A program made the translations under genes and the position numbers. Positions 5,211 to 5,230 of a stretch of 5,230 nucleotides of DNA are shown here, in pieces (position 1 is the first letter of the stretch; each line of letters opens with the position of its first letter). The notes below the pieces were generated by a model. The model was not told where the DNA came from and made no database searches. It saw only the letters and a program-made list of their open reading frames with translations. This DNA comes from an uncultured Elusimicrobium sp. (GTDB taxonomy: Bacteria > Elusimicrobiota > Elusimicrobia > Elusimicrobiales > Elusimicrobiaceae): the NCBI GenBank assembly GCA_937891135.1, contig CALAFB010000120.1, positions 1-5,230 on the forward strand, given 5' to 3'.

Positions 5211-5230
5211 CTTTATTTAATTAGGGTAGT

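Overview
The window looks like a metagenome-type contig that joins two different bacterial sources. Bases 1 to about 687 encode the middle of MraY with a long extra hydrophilic loop, the form typical of Bacteroidota (Bacteroides/Prevotella-like). From about 690 onward the content is of another kind: asnS, uppS, an AlkD-like repair gene and two type IV pilin-like genes whose shared N-terminal helix resembles the many pilins found in Elusimicrobiota. The phylum of this second part is inferred from memory of such proteins and is not proven. The join breaks two essential genes at once: mraY loses its C-terminal third and asnS loses its start codon. An assembly chimera is therefore the simplest reading.

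Layout: (1) 1-687(+), mraY fragment cut at both ends, with out-of-frame read-through to a stop at 744. (2) About 687-1982(+), asnS, complete except for its first codon or two, followed by a hairpin terminator at 2024-2051. (3) 2072-2539(-), a six-cysteine pilin-like gene with a good ribosome binding site. (4) A 208-base divergent intergenic region. (5) 2748-3431(+), uppS, which overlaps by one base with (6) 3431-4147(+), an AlkD-family gene; the two look translationally coupled. (7) 4148-4528, a 381-base gene-free region with three GC-rich hairpins and a 116-base REPIN/MITE-like inverted-repeat element. (8) 4529-5170(-), a second pilin-like gene with its own terminator and an unusual leader built from palindromic repeat DNA related to the 116-base element.

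The genes do not form one pathway. UppS makes the C55 lipid carrier that MraY uses, but here the two genes come from different parts of the suspected chimera, so their proximity carries no meaning. No pilus assembly genes (PilB/C/D/M-Q) are present; the pilins are scattered orphans. I did not find a convincing new multi-gene system. The most interesting local signal is the start region of the second pilin gene. There a perfect 10-bp inverted repeat places a Shine-Dalgarno-like sequence in a loop directly before an in-frame CTG, inside a leader made of repeat DNA.
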